DNA of 13,331 nucleotides, from positions 1 through 13,331 of the forward strand of contig DASXLL010000074.1 of assembly GCA_036496265.1 (NCBI GenBank), written 5' to 3'. The DNA is from CAYLLN01 sp036496265. Its GTDB lineage: Bacteria > Planctomycetota > Planctomycetia > Pirellulales > Pirellulaceae. A program made the position numbers and the translations under genes. The notes below the pieces were generated by a model. The model did not search any database. It saw nothing but the letters and a program-made list of their open reading frames with translations, and was not told the origin of the DNA. Shown piece by piece: positions 1 to 6,851 of this stretch (position 1 is the stretch's first letter; the number at the start of each line of letters is the position of its first letter).

Positions 1-690
1 CACTCGCAGGCCGACGACACAACGCTCCCCAAAGCCTGCCTCGACGGAAACGGCCCCGGCTGGCGCTCGCTCGGCGAAGCCGATTTCGTCAACGTCAACT
101 GCGATCCCGACACCTGGTCATTTAATAACGGCGAAATCCAGTGCACCGGCAAACCCACCGGCGTCATGCGCATGAAGGAGCCGGTCGGTAACTTTGAGCT
201 CGTCGTCCAATGGAAACACCTCAAACCCGGCGGCAACTCCGGCGTCTTCGTCTGGGCCAGCGAAGAATCGATCACAAACTTGCATAAAGGCGAACATTAC
301 AAGCGCCTCCCCGACGGTATCGAAGTCCAAATTCTCGATCACGGCTTCCACGAGCTCTACGCCCAGAAGAACAAAGCCAAACCAGGCAAACAAGCCAACT
401 TCTTCACCACCAACGGCGATGTCTTCCCAACGGGCAAAGCCAAACTAAAACCCTTCGAGCCCACCTCGCCCAACGGCCAGCGCAGCTTTCCCCGCAAAGA
501 ATTGAGCAAAGGCGCGGGCGAGTGGAACCACTACTACATCCGCGGCATCAACGGCGAAGTCCGCCTCTGGGTCAACGGCGAAGAAGTCTCCGGCGGCTCA
601 AATGCCGAGCCCCCCACCGGCTATCTCTGCCTCGAATCCGAAGGCTCGCCGATTGAATTCAAGAACCTCCGTATCCGATTGTTGCCCTAA
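1..690 (+). CDS. DUF1080 (3-keto-disaccharide hydrolase-like) protein, 5' truncated
   Basis: The frame is open from the first base and ends at TAA 688-690, giving 229 visible residues; the start and any signal peptide lie outside the window. The protein shows the beta-rich concanavalin-like pattern of the DUF1080 family: an early GWRSL segment, WSFNNGEIQCTG near residues 41-52, FELVVQWKHLKPGGNSGVF near 65-83, GIEVQILDHG near 108-117, and a closing LESEGSPIEFKNLRIR strand. Members are usually exported and are very numerous in planctomycetes. Some characterised relatives act on 3-keto-glycosides, but most have no known substrate. The downstream Gfo/Idh/MocA oxidoreductase fits, because such enzymes can make 3-keto sugars. 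Third positions are strongly C-rich, as in the oxidoreductase. The family call is firm; the substrate is unknown. Confidence 0.9.
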   Translation, partial: HSQADDTTLPKACLDGNGPGWRSLGEADFVNVNCDPDTWSFNNGEIQCTGKPTGVMRMKEPVGNFELVVQWKHLKPGGNSGVFVWASEESITNLHKGEHYKRLPDGIEVQILDHGFHELYAQKNKAKPGKQANFFTTNGDVFPTGKAKLKPFEPTSPNGQRSFPRKELSKGAGEWNHYYIRGINGEVRLWVNGEEVSGGSNAEPPTGYLCLESEGSPIEFKNLRIRLLP

Positions 691-696
691 CAGAAA

Positions 697-745
697 GGTG
701 GCGCAGCCACCGCGCTGTAGGGAACGCCCTCCGTGGCGTTCCGCG
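697..745 (+). repeat. Left REP element (double hairpin)
   Basis: Two hairpins lie in a row just after the DUF1080 stop codon. The first is GGTGGC/GCA/GCCACC at 697-711. The second is GTAG (717-720) followed by GGAACGCC (721-728), loop CTCCGT (729-734) and GGCGTTCC (735-742). The second hairpin is repeated in inverted orientation downstream of the transposase gene. Besides being the likely transposase substrate, the pair may stabilise the 3' end of the DUF1080 mRNA; it lacks the T-run of an intrinsic terminator. Confidence 0.8.
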
Positions 746-1302
746 AATCGCCAACTCACCTTCTATTTGTGCCAACTTCGCCCGCCAATCCGAACCGACC
801 AAAACGCCGCTTACACCGGCTCTCACCGGCGGTCTACTCAAAACCCGAATACGAATTCTTCTTCACAGTTTGCGCTCGCCACCAGGGACAACCATTTCTC
901 AACGACCGCCTTGCGAAAGAAATCATTGATTCGCTGTTATGGACTCGCAAGCGTTACAACTGGCTTTTGTTCTGCTATTGCCTCATGCCGGATCACTTGC
1001 ATTTCGTTTGCCGACTGACGCAAGAATCTGCAAAACGCATTAATGCTGGGGTTCGCGGAATTCAGCCTGAGGGCGTTCTAGATCATTTGGCTCGTTTCAA
1101 AAGCTTTACCACAACCCAGTCCTGGAAGCTCGGGTTTGCCGGTCCCCTGTGGCAGCGTAGCAGTTATGATCGCGTATTCGATCTTGAACAACCGCTGGAA
1201 GAAGTTATCGAATACACGTTGGAAAACCCCGAACGACGAAAATTGGTTGACGATTGGAATCAATGGCCATATTCGAGAATTGTTGATCCGTGGTGGGAGT
1301 AA
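733..1302 (+). CDS. REP-associated tyrosine transposase (RAYT, Y1_Tnp/HUH)
   Basis: This is a single-strand DNA transposase of the IS200/IS605-related RAYT group, expected to nick and rejoin REP hairpins. Numbered from GTG 733 (189 aa), the HUH-type histidine pair is H88/H90 in MPDHLHF, and the likely catalytic tyrosine is Y161 in EYTLENP, where RAYTs carry a Y-I-x-x-N-P motif. The WQRSSYDRVF segment at 140-149 is also typical. The conserved domain starts near residue 30 (LSPAVYSKPEYEFFFT). The start is uncertain: GTG 733 lies inside the left REP hairpin, and GTG 769 is an alternative; neither has a clear ribosome binding site. Codon use is more AT-rich and less C-ending than in both neighbours, which fits acquisition. 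The frame is intact, so the enzyme may be active. Confidence 0.88.
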   Translation: MAFRESPTHLLFVPTSPANPNRPKRRLHRLSPAVYSKPEYEFFFTVCARHQGQPFLNDRLAKEIIDSLLWTRKRYNWLLFCYCLMPDHLHFVCRLTQESAKRINAGVRGIQPEGVLDHLARFKSFTTTQSWKLGFAGPLWQRSSYDRVFDLEQPLEEVIEYTLENPERRKLVDDWNQWPYSRIVDPWWE

Positions 1303-1327
1303 GAAATGGACCTCACCCTGCGGCGCT

Positions 1328-1359
1328 CGGAACGCCACAGAGGGCGTTCCCTACAGCGC
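1328..1359 (-). repeat. Right REP element (inverted copy)
   Basis: Read on the minus strand this is GTAG (1351-1354) followed by a hairpin with stems at 1329-1336 and 1343-1350 and a 6-nt loop (1337-1342). It differs from the left copy at one position, in the loop, so both stems are perfect. The left copy's extra GGTGGC hairpin is absent here. It lies 25 bp after the transposase stop codon and 18 bp before the ribosome binding site of the next gene. Confidence 0.8.
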
Positions 1360-1377
1360 AACGAGTACGTTCCCAAC

Positions 1378-1382
1378 AGGAG
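1378..1382 (+). promoter_or_regulatory. Ribosome binding site AGGAG deciding the oxidoreductase start
   Basis: AGGAG lies 6 nt before ATG 1389, but directly abuts ATG 1383 in the same frame. The spacing favours ATG 1389, which also gives a protein beginning with a clean Tat-type MQRRDFL. The open frame continues upstream to 1290, but that part only translates the REP element and is not credible protein. Confidence 0.7.
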
Positions 1383-1388
1383 ATGAAC

Positions 1389-2759
1389 ATGCAACGTCGC
1401 GATTTTCTATCCTCATCCGCCGCTCTCGGCGCTACAATGCTCGGCGGCTACTTCGTGAATGGCCAAGACCAGAAAACCCGCCGCGTCGGCCTTATCGGCT
1501 GCGGCTGGTATGGCAAATCCGACATTTGCCGCCTAATCCAGGTCGCTCCTGTCGAAGTCGTCTCCCTCTGCGATGTCGATAAGCACATGCTCAGCGGCGC
1601 CGCCGACCTCGTCGCATCGCGGCAACCATCAAAAAAGCAGCCGCGAACGTTCGCCGACTACCGCGAAATGCTCAAGGAAAAGGACCTCGATATCGTCCTA
1701 GTCGGCACTCCCGACCATTGGCACGCCCTCACCGCCATCGCCGCCATGGAATCGGGCGCCGATGTCTATGTCCAAAAACCCATCAGCGTCGACGTGGCCG
1801 AAGGTGCTGCAATGGTCGCCGCCGCCCGCCGCTTAAACCGCGTCGTTCAAGTCGGCACGCAGCGCAAGAGCACGCCGCATCTCGTCGAGTGCAAAAAGAA
1901 TGTCATCGACGCCGGTCTCCTTGGCAAAATCGCCCACGCCGAGCTCTGCTGCTACTACCACATGCGGGCCAACGGCAATCCCGACGTCATCTCCCCGCCC
2001 GATTATCTCGACTACGAAATGTGGACCGGCCCCGCCCCGCTCCGCCCCTACGATTCGCCCCCCAACCCCAACCACGACAACGCCCGCGTCCCCCATCGCC
2101 GCTGGTGGCGCACCTTCACCGAATACGGCAACGGCATCATGGGCGACATGTGCATCCACATGCTCGACACCGTCCGCTGGATGCTCAATATCGGCTGGCC
2201 GAAAAGCATCGAATCGACCGGCGGCATCTACGTCCAAAAAGAAGGCAAGTCGAACATCTCAGACACCCAAGTCGCCACCTTCGAATACCCCGAGCTCAAC
2301 GTCGTCTGGACCCACCGTTCCTGGGGCAACCCGCCCGACTCCAAATACCCCTGGGCCCTCACTCTCCACGGCGAAAAAGGCATGCTCAAGGCGAGCACGA
2401 TGAGCTACGACTTCTATCCCACCGGCAAAAACGAGCCCTCGATCCACAAAGATGTCATCTACGAGCGCGAGCAATATCCCGAAGACCTCACCGAAAAAGA
2501 CATCGAGCTCCACGCCGCCCCCGCCACCCGCGCCCACATGCGAGACTTCCTCGCCGCCATCGACAGCCGCGGCCGCCCCATCGCCGACATCGAGCAAGGC
2601 CACATCTCCACCGCCTCCTGCATCCTCGCCAACCTCTCCATGAAGCTCAACCGCCCCCTCGTCTGGGACGCCGCGAAAGGCCAAGTCGCCAGCGACGCCG
2701 AAGCCAATCGCCTCTTGCTCCGTCCCTACCGCCAACCCTGGAAGCATCCAGCCTCCTAG
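1389..2759 (+). CDS. Gfo/Idh/MocA family oxidoreductase, Tat-exported
   Basis: NAD(P)-dependent sugar oxidoreductase of 456 aa. A twin-arginine signal (QRRDFLSSSAALGATMLGG, residues 2-20) predicts folded export to the periplasm. The Rossmann fold begins at RRVGLIGCGWYG (31-42), with a GxGxxG-like GCGWYG. The family EKP motif appears as QKP at 129-131, following TPDHWHA. The C-terminal domain carries GDMCIHMLD (252-260), the conserved GD..H..D signature with H257 and D260. Length is normal for the exported planctomycete members. Such proteins oxidise or transfer hydride on sugars and can supply 3-keto sugars to DUF1080 proteins such as the one upstream. The two were probably adjacent before the RAYT unit arrived. 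Codons end strongly in C. Family call firm, substrate unknown. Confidence 0.93.
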   Translation: MQRRDFLSSSAALGATMLGGYFVNGQDQKTRRVGLIGCGWYGKSDICRLIQVAPVEVVSLCDVDKHMLSGAADLVASRQPSKKQPRTFADYREMLKEKDLDIVLVGTPDHWHALTAIAAMESGADVYVQKPISVDVAEGAAMVAAARRLNRVVQVGTQRKSTPHLVECKKNVIDAGLLGKIAHAELCCYYHMRANGNPDVISPPDYLDYEMWTGPAPLRPYDSPPNPNHDNARVPHRRWWRTFTEYGNGIMGDMCIHMLDTVRWMLNIGWPKSIESTGGIYVQKEGKSNISDTQVATFEYPELNVVWTHRSWGNPPDSKYPWALTLHGEKGMLKASTMSYDFYPTGKNEPSIHKDVIYEREQYPEDLTEKDIELHAAPATRAHMRDFLAAIDSRGRPIADIEQGHISTASCILANLSMKLNRPLVWDAAKGQVASDAEANRLLLRPYRQPWKHPAS

Positions 2760-2951
2760 AGCGTATTCCACCAAAACGTAGCGGGTGTTTCGCAAAAATA
2801 GCGTGAAAAAACATCGCCGCGAACGCTATTCGTCTGTGCGACACGCACTAGCGTGCGCTCTGGCCGCCGCGAAACAGGCTCCCCGCTAAGATCGCGCAGC
2901 AAGCGACGAAGATGTGGACCTCGTCGCAGCGCGTCGTGAGGACAGCCGGCC

Positions 2952-3833
2952 CTACTTCAGCAATCTGCGGTGATCGAGCCACTCCGCGCACCGCGTCGTC
3001 CACGTGTGACACGGAAATTCACTCTTCCGCATGCCAAACCCATGGCCGCCGGAGTCGTACATGTGCAGCTCGGCCGGTACGCCAACGTTCTTCAATGCCT
3101 TCGCCATCGCGAAGCTGCCATCGACGGCGACGCGGTCGTCCATCGCGAACGCAAAAAACATCGGCGGCGTCTCTTTCGTCGGCTGATATTCGGGCTTGAT
3201 ATTGCCATTTTGATCGGCCAGATACGCCGCATAAATCAGCACGCCAAAATCCGGCCGATTCGAGACATCATCGATCGCGTCGATCTTGTCATACTGCCGC
3301 TGGTTGTATTTCAAGCACGTACCACCAGCTAAATTGCCGCCGGCCGAGAAGCCAAGGATGCCGACGCGCTTCGGATCGATTCCCAGCTCGCTCGCCTTGC
3401 TCCGCATCAGGCTCATCGAGCGCTGCGCGTCCATCAGCGGCAGCTTGTTCTCCGTATCACCCTCGCGCCGCGGCACGCGATACTTTAGCACCGCAGCCGT
3501 CACGCCAATCGAATTCAGCCACTCGGCGATTTCGGTTCCTTCGAGGTCCCAGGCGAGGATGCTATAGCCGCCCCCAGGGCAAATGATGACTGCTGCGCCG
3601 TTGCGCTTACCTTCTGGCGGCTGATACAGCGTGAGCGTTGGCTTGCTGATGTTCGTGAGGCGAATCACCTCTCGCTGCTTGGGCTGTGGCGGACGGCTTT
3701 CTTCGGGGCCGATTTCCTTCGTCTCGCCAGGCGCTTTGCCGGGCCAGACGTCGATCACAGGACGGTCAGCGGCTGGGAGCGAAGACGAAAGGCACAACGC
3801 GAGGCCGATGAGCCCGACGAATCGAGTCGTCAT
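2952..3833 (-). CDS. Secreted alpha/beta-hydrolase (acetyl-esterase/BD-FAE-like)
   Basis: A 293-aa serine esterase with an N-terminal Sec-type signal (MTTRFVGLIGLALCLSSSLP, cleavage likely after AA 21-22). The VWPGKAPGE segment (29-37) is typical of exported esterases in planctomycetes. The oxyanion region is CPGGGY (85-90), the nucleophile is S163 in GFSAGG (161-166), the acid is D232 or D233 in AMDDRVAV, and the base is H264 in GGHGFGM. It probably removes acetyl or other ester groups from polysaccharides such as xylan in the periplasm. The start ATG 3833 has a weak AGGTGA upstream. It lies 28 nt downstream of the small Lys-rich gene and may be co-transcribed with it and deoC. The exact substrate cannot be read from the sequence. 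Confidence 0.9.
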   Translation of the reverse strand: MTTRFVGLIGLALCLSSSLPAADRPVIDVWPGKAPGETKEIGPEESRPPQPKQREVIRLTNISKPTLTLYQPPEGKRNGAAVIICPGGGYSILAWDLEGTEIAEWLNSIGVTAAVLKYRVPRREGDTENKLPLMDAQRSMSLMRSKASELGIDPKRVGILGFSAGGNLAGGTCLKYNQRQYDKIDAIDDVSNRPDFGVLIYAAYLADQNGNIKPEYQPTKETPPMFFAFAMDDRVAVDGSFAMAKALKNVGVPAELHMYDSGGHGFGMRKSEFPCHTWTTRCAEWLDHRRLLK

Positions 3834-3861
3834 AAGTCACCTGAGAAATGTCGGTCAGACC

Positions 3862-3942
3862 TTACTTCTTAGCGGCGCTCTTCGTCTGCTTCGGCTTCTT
3901 ATTCTTTTTGTCGTTCTTCTGGCTGTTGTTGCCCTTGCCCAT
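3862..3942 (-). CDS. 26-aa Lys/Asn-rich small protein
   Basis: A short frame reads MGKGNNSQKNDKKNKKPKQ, then TKSAAKK and a TAA stop (3862-3864). Eleven of 26 residues are lysine and none is acidic except one Asp, so the peptide is very basic, with no hydrophobic segment and probably unstructured. The ribosome binding site AAAGGAG (3949-3955) at 6-nt spacing is the best in the window, which is the main reason to believe the gene. From memory, short MGKGNN-type lysine-rich hypothetical proteins occur elsewhere in bacteria, but no function is known to me. A role binding nucleic acid or the ribosome is only a guess from charge. It lies between deoC and the esterase, on the same strand. Confidence 0.68.
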   Translation of the reverse strand: MGKGNNSQKNDKKNKKPKQTKSAAKK

Positions 3943-3948
3943 GACATG

Positions 3949-3955
3949 CTCCTTT
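3949..3955 (-). promoter_or_regulatory. Strong ribosome binding site AAAGGAG of the 26-aa gene
   Basis: On the minus strand AAAGGAG is followed by CATGTC and then ATG. Most other genes here have poor or no Shine-Dalgarno sequence, so this near-consensus site stands out and marks the small gene as probably translated well. Confidence 0.65.
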
Positions 3956-4110
3956 GGAAAGTAGTGGATTGTTCTGAGAAATGTTTATAGCACACCGCGG
4001 TTTAGTTTGTGAATCGCAAGCAGATGTTTCCTGAAAAGTTTCGGTTGCTGAACTTCAAGTCTGCAAGAGCGTTTTGAAGCGATCGACTAACAGATTTTGA
4101 TCCATTCGGC

Positions 4111-4833
4111 CTAATAGCCTTGAACCGGAGCCGCAGCGATTGCAATCGGCGCCAAATTGAGCCGGCTCCGGCACTCATCCAGCATCTCCTTCGTCCGGCT
4201 CGCCCCACATCGGCTCACCCCGATTTCGCGAACTTTTAGCAACGTATCCAAATCGCGCACACCGCCAGCCGCTTTCACCTGCACCTGCGGCGGCGAATGC
4301 TTTCTCATCAGCGCCAGGTCTTCCATCGTTGCACCGCCGCTGCCATAACCCGTGCTCGTCTTGACCCAATCGGCATTCAAATCGCCGCAAATCTCGCACA
4401 AGCGAATCTTGTGCTCGTCCTTGAGATAGCAATTCTCGAAAATGACTTTCACTTTAGCGCCGGCCTCATGAGCAACCTTAATAACGCCGCCGATATCCTG
4501 CCGAACATAATCCCATGCGCCGCTTAGCACCTGGCTGATATTGACCACCATATCGAGCTCCTGCCCCCCATCCGCAATCGCCTGCTTGGCCTCCGCCATC
4601 TTCGCCGCCGTTGTATGGCCCCCATGCGGAAACCCAATCGTGGTGCTCGCCTTCACCATGCTGCCCCGCAAGTTTTCCGCACACCGCTTAAGGTAATACG
4701 GCAGGATACAAACGCTCGCCACGTCGTAAGCCAGCGCCAGCTTGCACCCCGCCTCCAAATCTGCCGCCGTCAAATTCGGCTGCAGCAGCGAGTGGTCGAT
4801 CATTTTCGCCAGGTCGGTGTAGGTAAAATTCAT
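4111..4833 (-). CDS. deoC: Deoxyribose-phosphate aldolase
   Basis: Class I aldolase of 240 aa, cleaving 2-deoxyribose-5-phosphate to glyceraldehyde-3-phosphate and acetaldehyde in the cytoplasm during deoxynucleoside catabolism. The active site is complete: D94 in QELDMVVN, the Schiff-base lysine K158 in ADWVKTSTGYG, and the second lysine K187 in VKAAGGVRD. The opening IDHSLLQPN (12-20) and GFPHGG (67-72) are typical. Length is normal. In planctomycetes, acetaldehyde from such reactions can feed shell-protein microcompartments, but no such genes are visible here. No thymidine phosphorylase or phosphopentomutase gene is adjacent. Third positions are G-rich, unlike the C-rich top-strand genes. 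ATG 4833 is 30 bp from an inverted-repeat element and has only a weak ribosome binding site. Confidence 0.95.
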   Translation of the reverse strand: MNFTYTDLAKMIDHSLLQPNLTAADLEAGCKLALAYDVASVCILPYYLKRCAENLRGSMVKASTTIGFPHGGHTTAAKMAEAKQAIADGGQELDMVVNISQVLSGAWDYVRQDIGGVIKVAHEAGAKVKVIFENCYLKDEHKIRLCEICGDLNADWVKTSTGYGSGGATMEDLALMRKHSPPQVQVKAAGGVRDLDTLLKVREIGVSRCGASRTKEMLDECRSRLNLAPIAIAAAPVQGY

Positions 4834-4863
4834 CTGACGTATCCAGCCTCGGGTTCGCGAGCA

Positions 4864-4938
4864 GAGAGAAAAATGGTGAACAGGAAAATAACGTAAATGG
4901 TGCTGACTATCTTTCTGTCCCTAATTTTTCTGTCAATG
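4864..4938. repeat. Dispersed inverted-repeat element, copy A
   Basis: The right part, 4909-4935, is identical over 27 bases to 8512-8538. The left part (GAGAAAAATGG then CAGGAAAATAACG) is a decayed match to 8463-8499. Each arm holds two spaced copies of a unit close to GACAGAAAAAT. It sits about 30 bp upstream of the deoC start, in the same orientation as the second copy has toward its own gene. Confidence 0.75.
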
Positions 4939-5088
4939 CATCTGGGTGGCTGTGTTTTGCGAAGCATAACACGGCTCGGCAGTGGTTGATTGGTCACAGC
5001 CGTGTTCCACTTCGTGAATTGCAAGTTCCCTGTCTTATCCGTGAAAAACCATGCTCATCCGTGGCTAAATGCTCTGACTTCCATCCGT

Positions 5089-5115
5089 ATTTTTCTGTCC
5101 CCCATCTTTCTGTCA
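5089..5115. repeat. Half copy of the GACAGAAAAAT repeat
   Basis: On the minus strand this reads TGACAGAAAGAT, GGG, GGACAGAAAAAT: two units of the element found at 4864-4938 and 8463-8539, but with the A and G variants of the unit in swapped order. No opposing arm was found next to it. Confidence 0.6.
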
Positions 5116-5204
5116 TCGGCACCAATTCATTTTTGGTTGCGGCTCCAAGCCGCGCTATGCTATACGCGTAATCCTCTGTTTTTAGTGCCTCCAAAGCCCA
5201 CGCC

Positions 5205-6011
5205 ATGACATCCACGAATTCAATAACTGACAGGCTCATTTTGGCCGGCAAAGCCGCCATCGTCACCGGCGGCGCCAGCGGCATCGGCCGCGCCACGGCT
5301 CTGCTCTTGGCCAAACACGGCGCCCGCGTCTTCGTCGGCGATTACAAAATCACGCCCAACGTCGCGGCTGAGTTTGAAAATGCGGGGATCCACCTCCAGC
5401 CCTGCGACGTCCGGCAAAGCGACGACGTCGCCCGACTGGTTGCCACGGCTGTCTCCACGGCTGGCGGCGTCGACATCCTCGTCAACAACGCCGGCATCGT
5501 CATGGTCGGGCAGATTCCCGACCTCACCGAAACCGATTGGGACGCCTGCTTGGACACGAATCTCAAAGCCGCCTTCCTCTTTGCCCGCACCGTGATTCCC
5601 TCAATGAAGTACCGCGGTGGCGGCGTGATCGTCAACATTTCCAGCAACGCCGGCTTACTGCCGCGAGCCCACGATCCCATCTATTCGACGAGTAAGGGGG
5701 CGATTAACGCTTTCACGCGGAGTCTGGCCTTGTCGCACGCGCCGGATCGGATTCGCGTGAATGCGGTTTGTCCGGGGCCGGTTTCTGAGACGGGAATTAT
5801 GGACGCGGATTTGGCGAAAGCTTCCGATCCGGCGGCGACTGCTCAGCGAATGATTGATGCGAGCCCGCTGGCGAGGGCCTACAGCCGGATGATCACGCCG
5901 GAGGAAGTGGCGGAGGCGGTTTTGTATCTGGTGAGCGATGCGGCGGCGATGGTGACGGGGACGTGTATTGCGATTGATGGGGGGAAGAGTTTGGGGGTGC
6001 CGGGGAAGTGA
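5205..6011 (+). CDS. Short-chain dehydrogenase/reductase (SDR)
   Basis: Classical SDR of 268 aa, oxidising or reducing an alcohol/ketone, probably on a sugar or polyol. The cofactor motif is TGGASGIG (21-28); D46 at the end of the second strand suggests NAD(H). NNAG is at 94-97, the active-site asparagine is N119, the catalytic serine is S147, and YxxxK is Y160/K164. PGPV follows at 190-193 and the usual C-terminal AIDGG is at 256-260. It is complete and of normal length. ATG 5205 has no clear ribosome binding site. Codon choice changes sharply near 5690: the first part ends mostly in C, the rest mostly in G or T. The specific substrate cannot be told. Confidence 0.93.
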   Translation: MTSTNSITDRLILAGKAAIVTGGASGIGRATALLLAKHGARVFVGDYKITPNVAAEFENAGIHLQPCDVRQSDDVARLVATAVSTAGGVDILVNNAGIVMVGQIPDLTETDWDACLDTNLKAAFLFARTVIPSMKYRGGGVIVNISSNAGLLPRAHDPIYSTSKGAINAFTRSLALSHAPDRIRVNAVCPGPVSETGIMDADLAKASDPAATAQRMIDASPLARAYSRMITPEEVAEAVLYLVSDAAAMVTGTCIAIDGGKSLGVPGK

Positions 6012-6030
6012 TTCTTTTCTGACATGAGGT

Positions 6031-6047
6031 ACAATTAACTTAGTTGT
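6031..6047. promoter_or_regulatory. Palindrome upstream of the toxin-antitoxin genes, candidate operator
   Basis: ACAATTAACTTAGTTGT is an imperfect 17-bp palindrome (one mismatched pair plus the centre) between the SDR stop and the antitoxin start. It overlaps a possible -10 (TACAAT, 6030-6035), although no good -35 is spaced to it. Ribbon-helix-helix antitoxins usually repress their own operon at such sites; assigning this one is inference. Confidence 0.35.
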
Positions 6048-6077
6048 GTAGAAGCGATCCAAAAGGAGCCGCAAGCC

Positions 6078-6272
6078 GTGAAAACTGTCGAGGCCAAAAT
6101 TCCGGATCGACTGGACCGTGCGATTGACGCGCTGGTGGAGGGCGGCTGGTTTCCCAATCGTGATGAAGTTGTCCGGCAGGCCATCCGCCGTTTTTTAGAC
6201 GCGCATCAGCCGAATCTCATGGAGAAATTTGTCCGAGAGGACGTTGATTGGGGGCTGCGTGGTCGCAGCTGA
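6078..6272 (+). CDS. Ribbon-helix-helix antitoxin (CopG/ParD-like)
   Basis: A 64-aa protein starting at GTG 6078, supported by AAAAGGAG at 6061-6068 with 9-nt spacing. The N-terminal strand TVEAKIPDRLDRAIDALVEG and the following FPNRDEVVRQAIRRFLD (residues 25-41) match a ribbon-helix-helix fold, which dimerises and binds DNA. The C-terminal tail (about 45-64) would wrap and inhibit the partner toxin. It overlaps the toxin gene by 14 nt if that starts at GTG 6259, a typical coupled arrangement. It probably represses its own promoter through the palindrome just upstream. Confidence 0.82.
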   Translation: MKTVEAKIPDRLDRAIDALVEGGWFPNRDEVVRQAIRRFLDAHQPNLMEKFVREDVDWGLRGRS

Positions 6273-6771
6273 ATCGCCACCCATTGTTGTGTGCGATGCG
6301 GGACCACTGATTCATTTGGACGAACTCGGCTGTCTCGATTTGCTCGTTAGTTTTCGCGAGATTCTCGTTTGCCAAGCGGTGTGGAGCGAAGTTGCACGAC
6401 ATCGTCCTTCGGCACTCCGGCGGCACCGCGTGCGACTGCAAGTCACAACGGCTACCGCGGAAGCGAATGCTCAACTGGTCGAATTAACGCAGGCATTTTC
6501 CCTCGCCGCCGGCGAATTCGAATCGCTGCGACTGATGGCAGACTTGCCGCAGGCAATACTATTGACGGACGATGCCGCGGCAAGGTTTGTAGCCGAGAAA
6601 TTAGGCTACGAGGTGCATGGAACGATTGGTGTCGTGGTTAGATCGCTTCGACTCGGTTTAAAGACAAAGCGGCAAGTGCTGAACCTGCTTGGTTCCATTC
6701 CACGGCGAAGTACGCTGCATATTGCCGAGACTTTGTTGACGGCGGTGATTGAAGAAGTGAGCGCGTCGTAA
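6259..6771 (+). CDS. PIN-like toxin, DUF3368 family
   Basis: A predicted metal-dependent RNase of 170 aa. IVVCDAGPLIHLDELG (9-24) carries the first acid, D13, in the VxDAGPLI motif of DUF3368. E86/E88 in AAGEFES and D104/D105 in LLTDDAAAR supply the remaining PIN acids. GTIGVV (121-126) and the C-terminal helices are also typical of DUF3368. The GTG 6259 start is chosen because it gives a compact overlap with the antitoxin and has a G-run just upstream; TTG 6229 in the same frame is possible. All acidic residues are present, so it is probably active and neutralised by the upstream antitoxin. Related DUF3368 proteins are usually paired with small antitoxins. Target RNA unknown. Confidence 0.82.
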   Translation: MVAAESPPIVVCDAGPLIHLDELGCLDLLVSFREILVCQAVWSEVARHRPSALRRHRVRLQVTTATAEANAQLVELTQAFSLAAGEFESLRLMADLPQAILLTDDAAARFVAEKLGYEVHGTIGVVVRSLRLGLKTKRQVLNLLGSIPRRSTLHIAETLLTAVIEEVSAS

Positions 6772-6851
6772 TTTGAGCGGACAAATCCAGATAGGCATCG
6801 ACCACGTTTTTGCCGGTCCAATCGGTAGATATTCCAATATGCCTTCCAGCG

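Larger units (their letters stand above)
712..1359 (+). mobile_element. RAYT gene enclosed by two inverted REP elements
   Basis: A Y1/HUH transposase gene sits between two copies of one 32-bp sequence in opposite orientation, 712-743 and 1328-1359, which match at 31 of 32 positions. Each copy is a GTAG tetranucleotide followed directly by an 8-bp perfect stem with a 6-nt loop. This is the known architecture of REP sequences acted on by REP-associated tyrosine transposases. The unit lies between two carbohydrate genes that share a different codon style, so it looks inserted. No target-site duplication was seen, as expected for this class. Confidence 0.8.
4834..5204. other. Divergent intergenic region between deoC and the SDR gene
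   Basis: No credible gene lies in these 371 bases; the short open frames here merely read across repeats. It holds the inverted-repeat element at 4864-4938, a half copy at 5089-5115, and a stretch around 5036-5070 (TTATCCGTG and TCATCCGTGGCTAA) that looks like another dispersed repeat. Promoters for both flanking genes must lie here, but no convincing -35/-10 pair was seen. Confidence 0.6.

Noticed and set aside
697..742. REP hairpins as an intrinsic terminator for the DUF1080 gene
   Set aside because: No T-run follows, and the repeated GTAG-hairpin copy downstream explains the structure better as a REP.
1718..2806. Arg/His/Pro-rich open frame (362 codons) overlapping the Gfo/Idh gene
   Set aside because: Low-complexity shadow caused by C-rich third positions of the real gene; no start signal and no recognisable domain.
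2843..2856. Small hairpin CGCAC-TAGC-GTGCG in the convergent gap
   Set aside because: The stem is only 5 bp with no T-run on either strand, so it is not convincing as a terminator.
3841..3985. Direct repeat CTGAGAAATGT on both sides of the 26-aa gene (3841 and about 3975)
   Set aside because: Only 11 bp, with no inverted ends or transposase between the copies; most likely chance.
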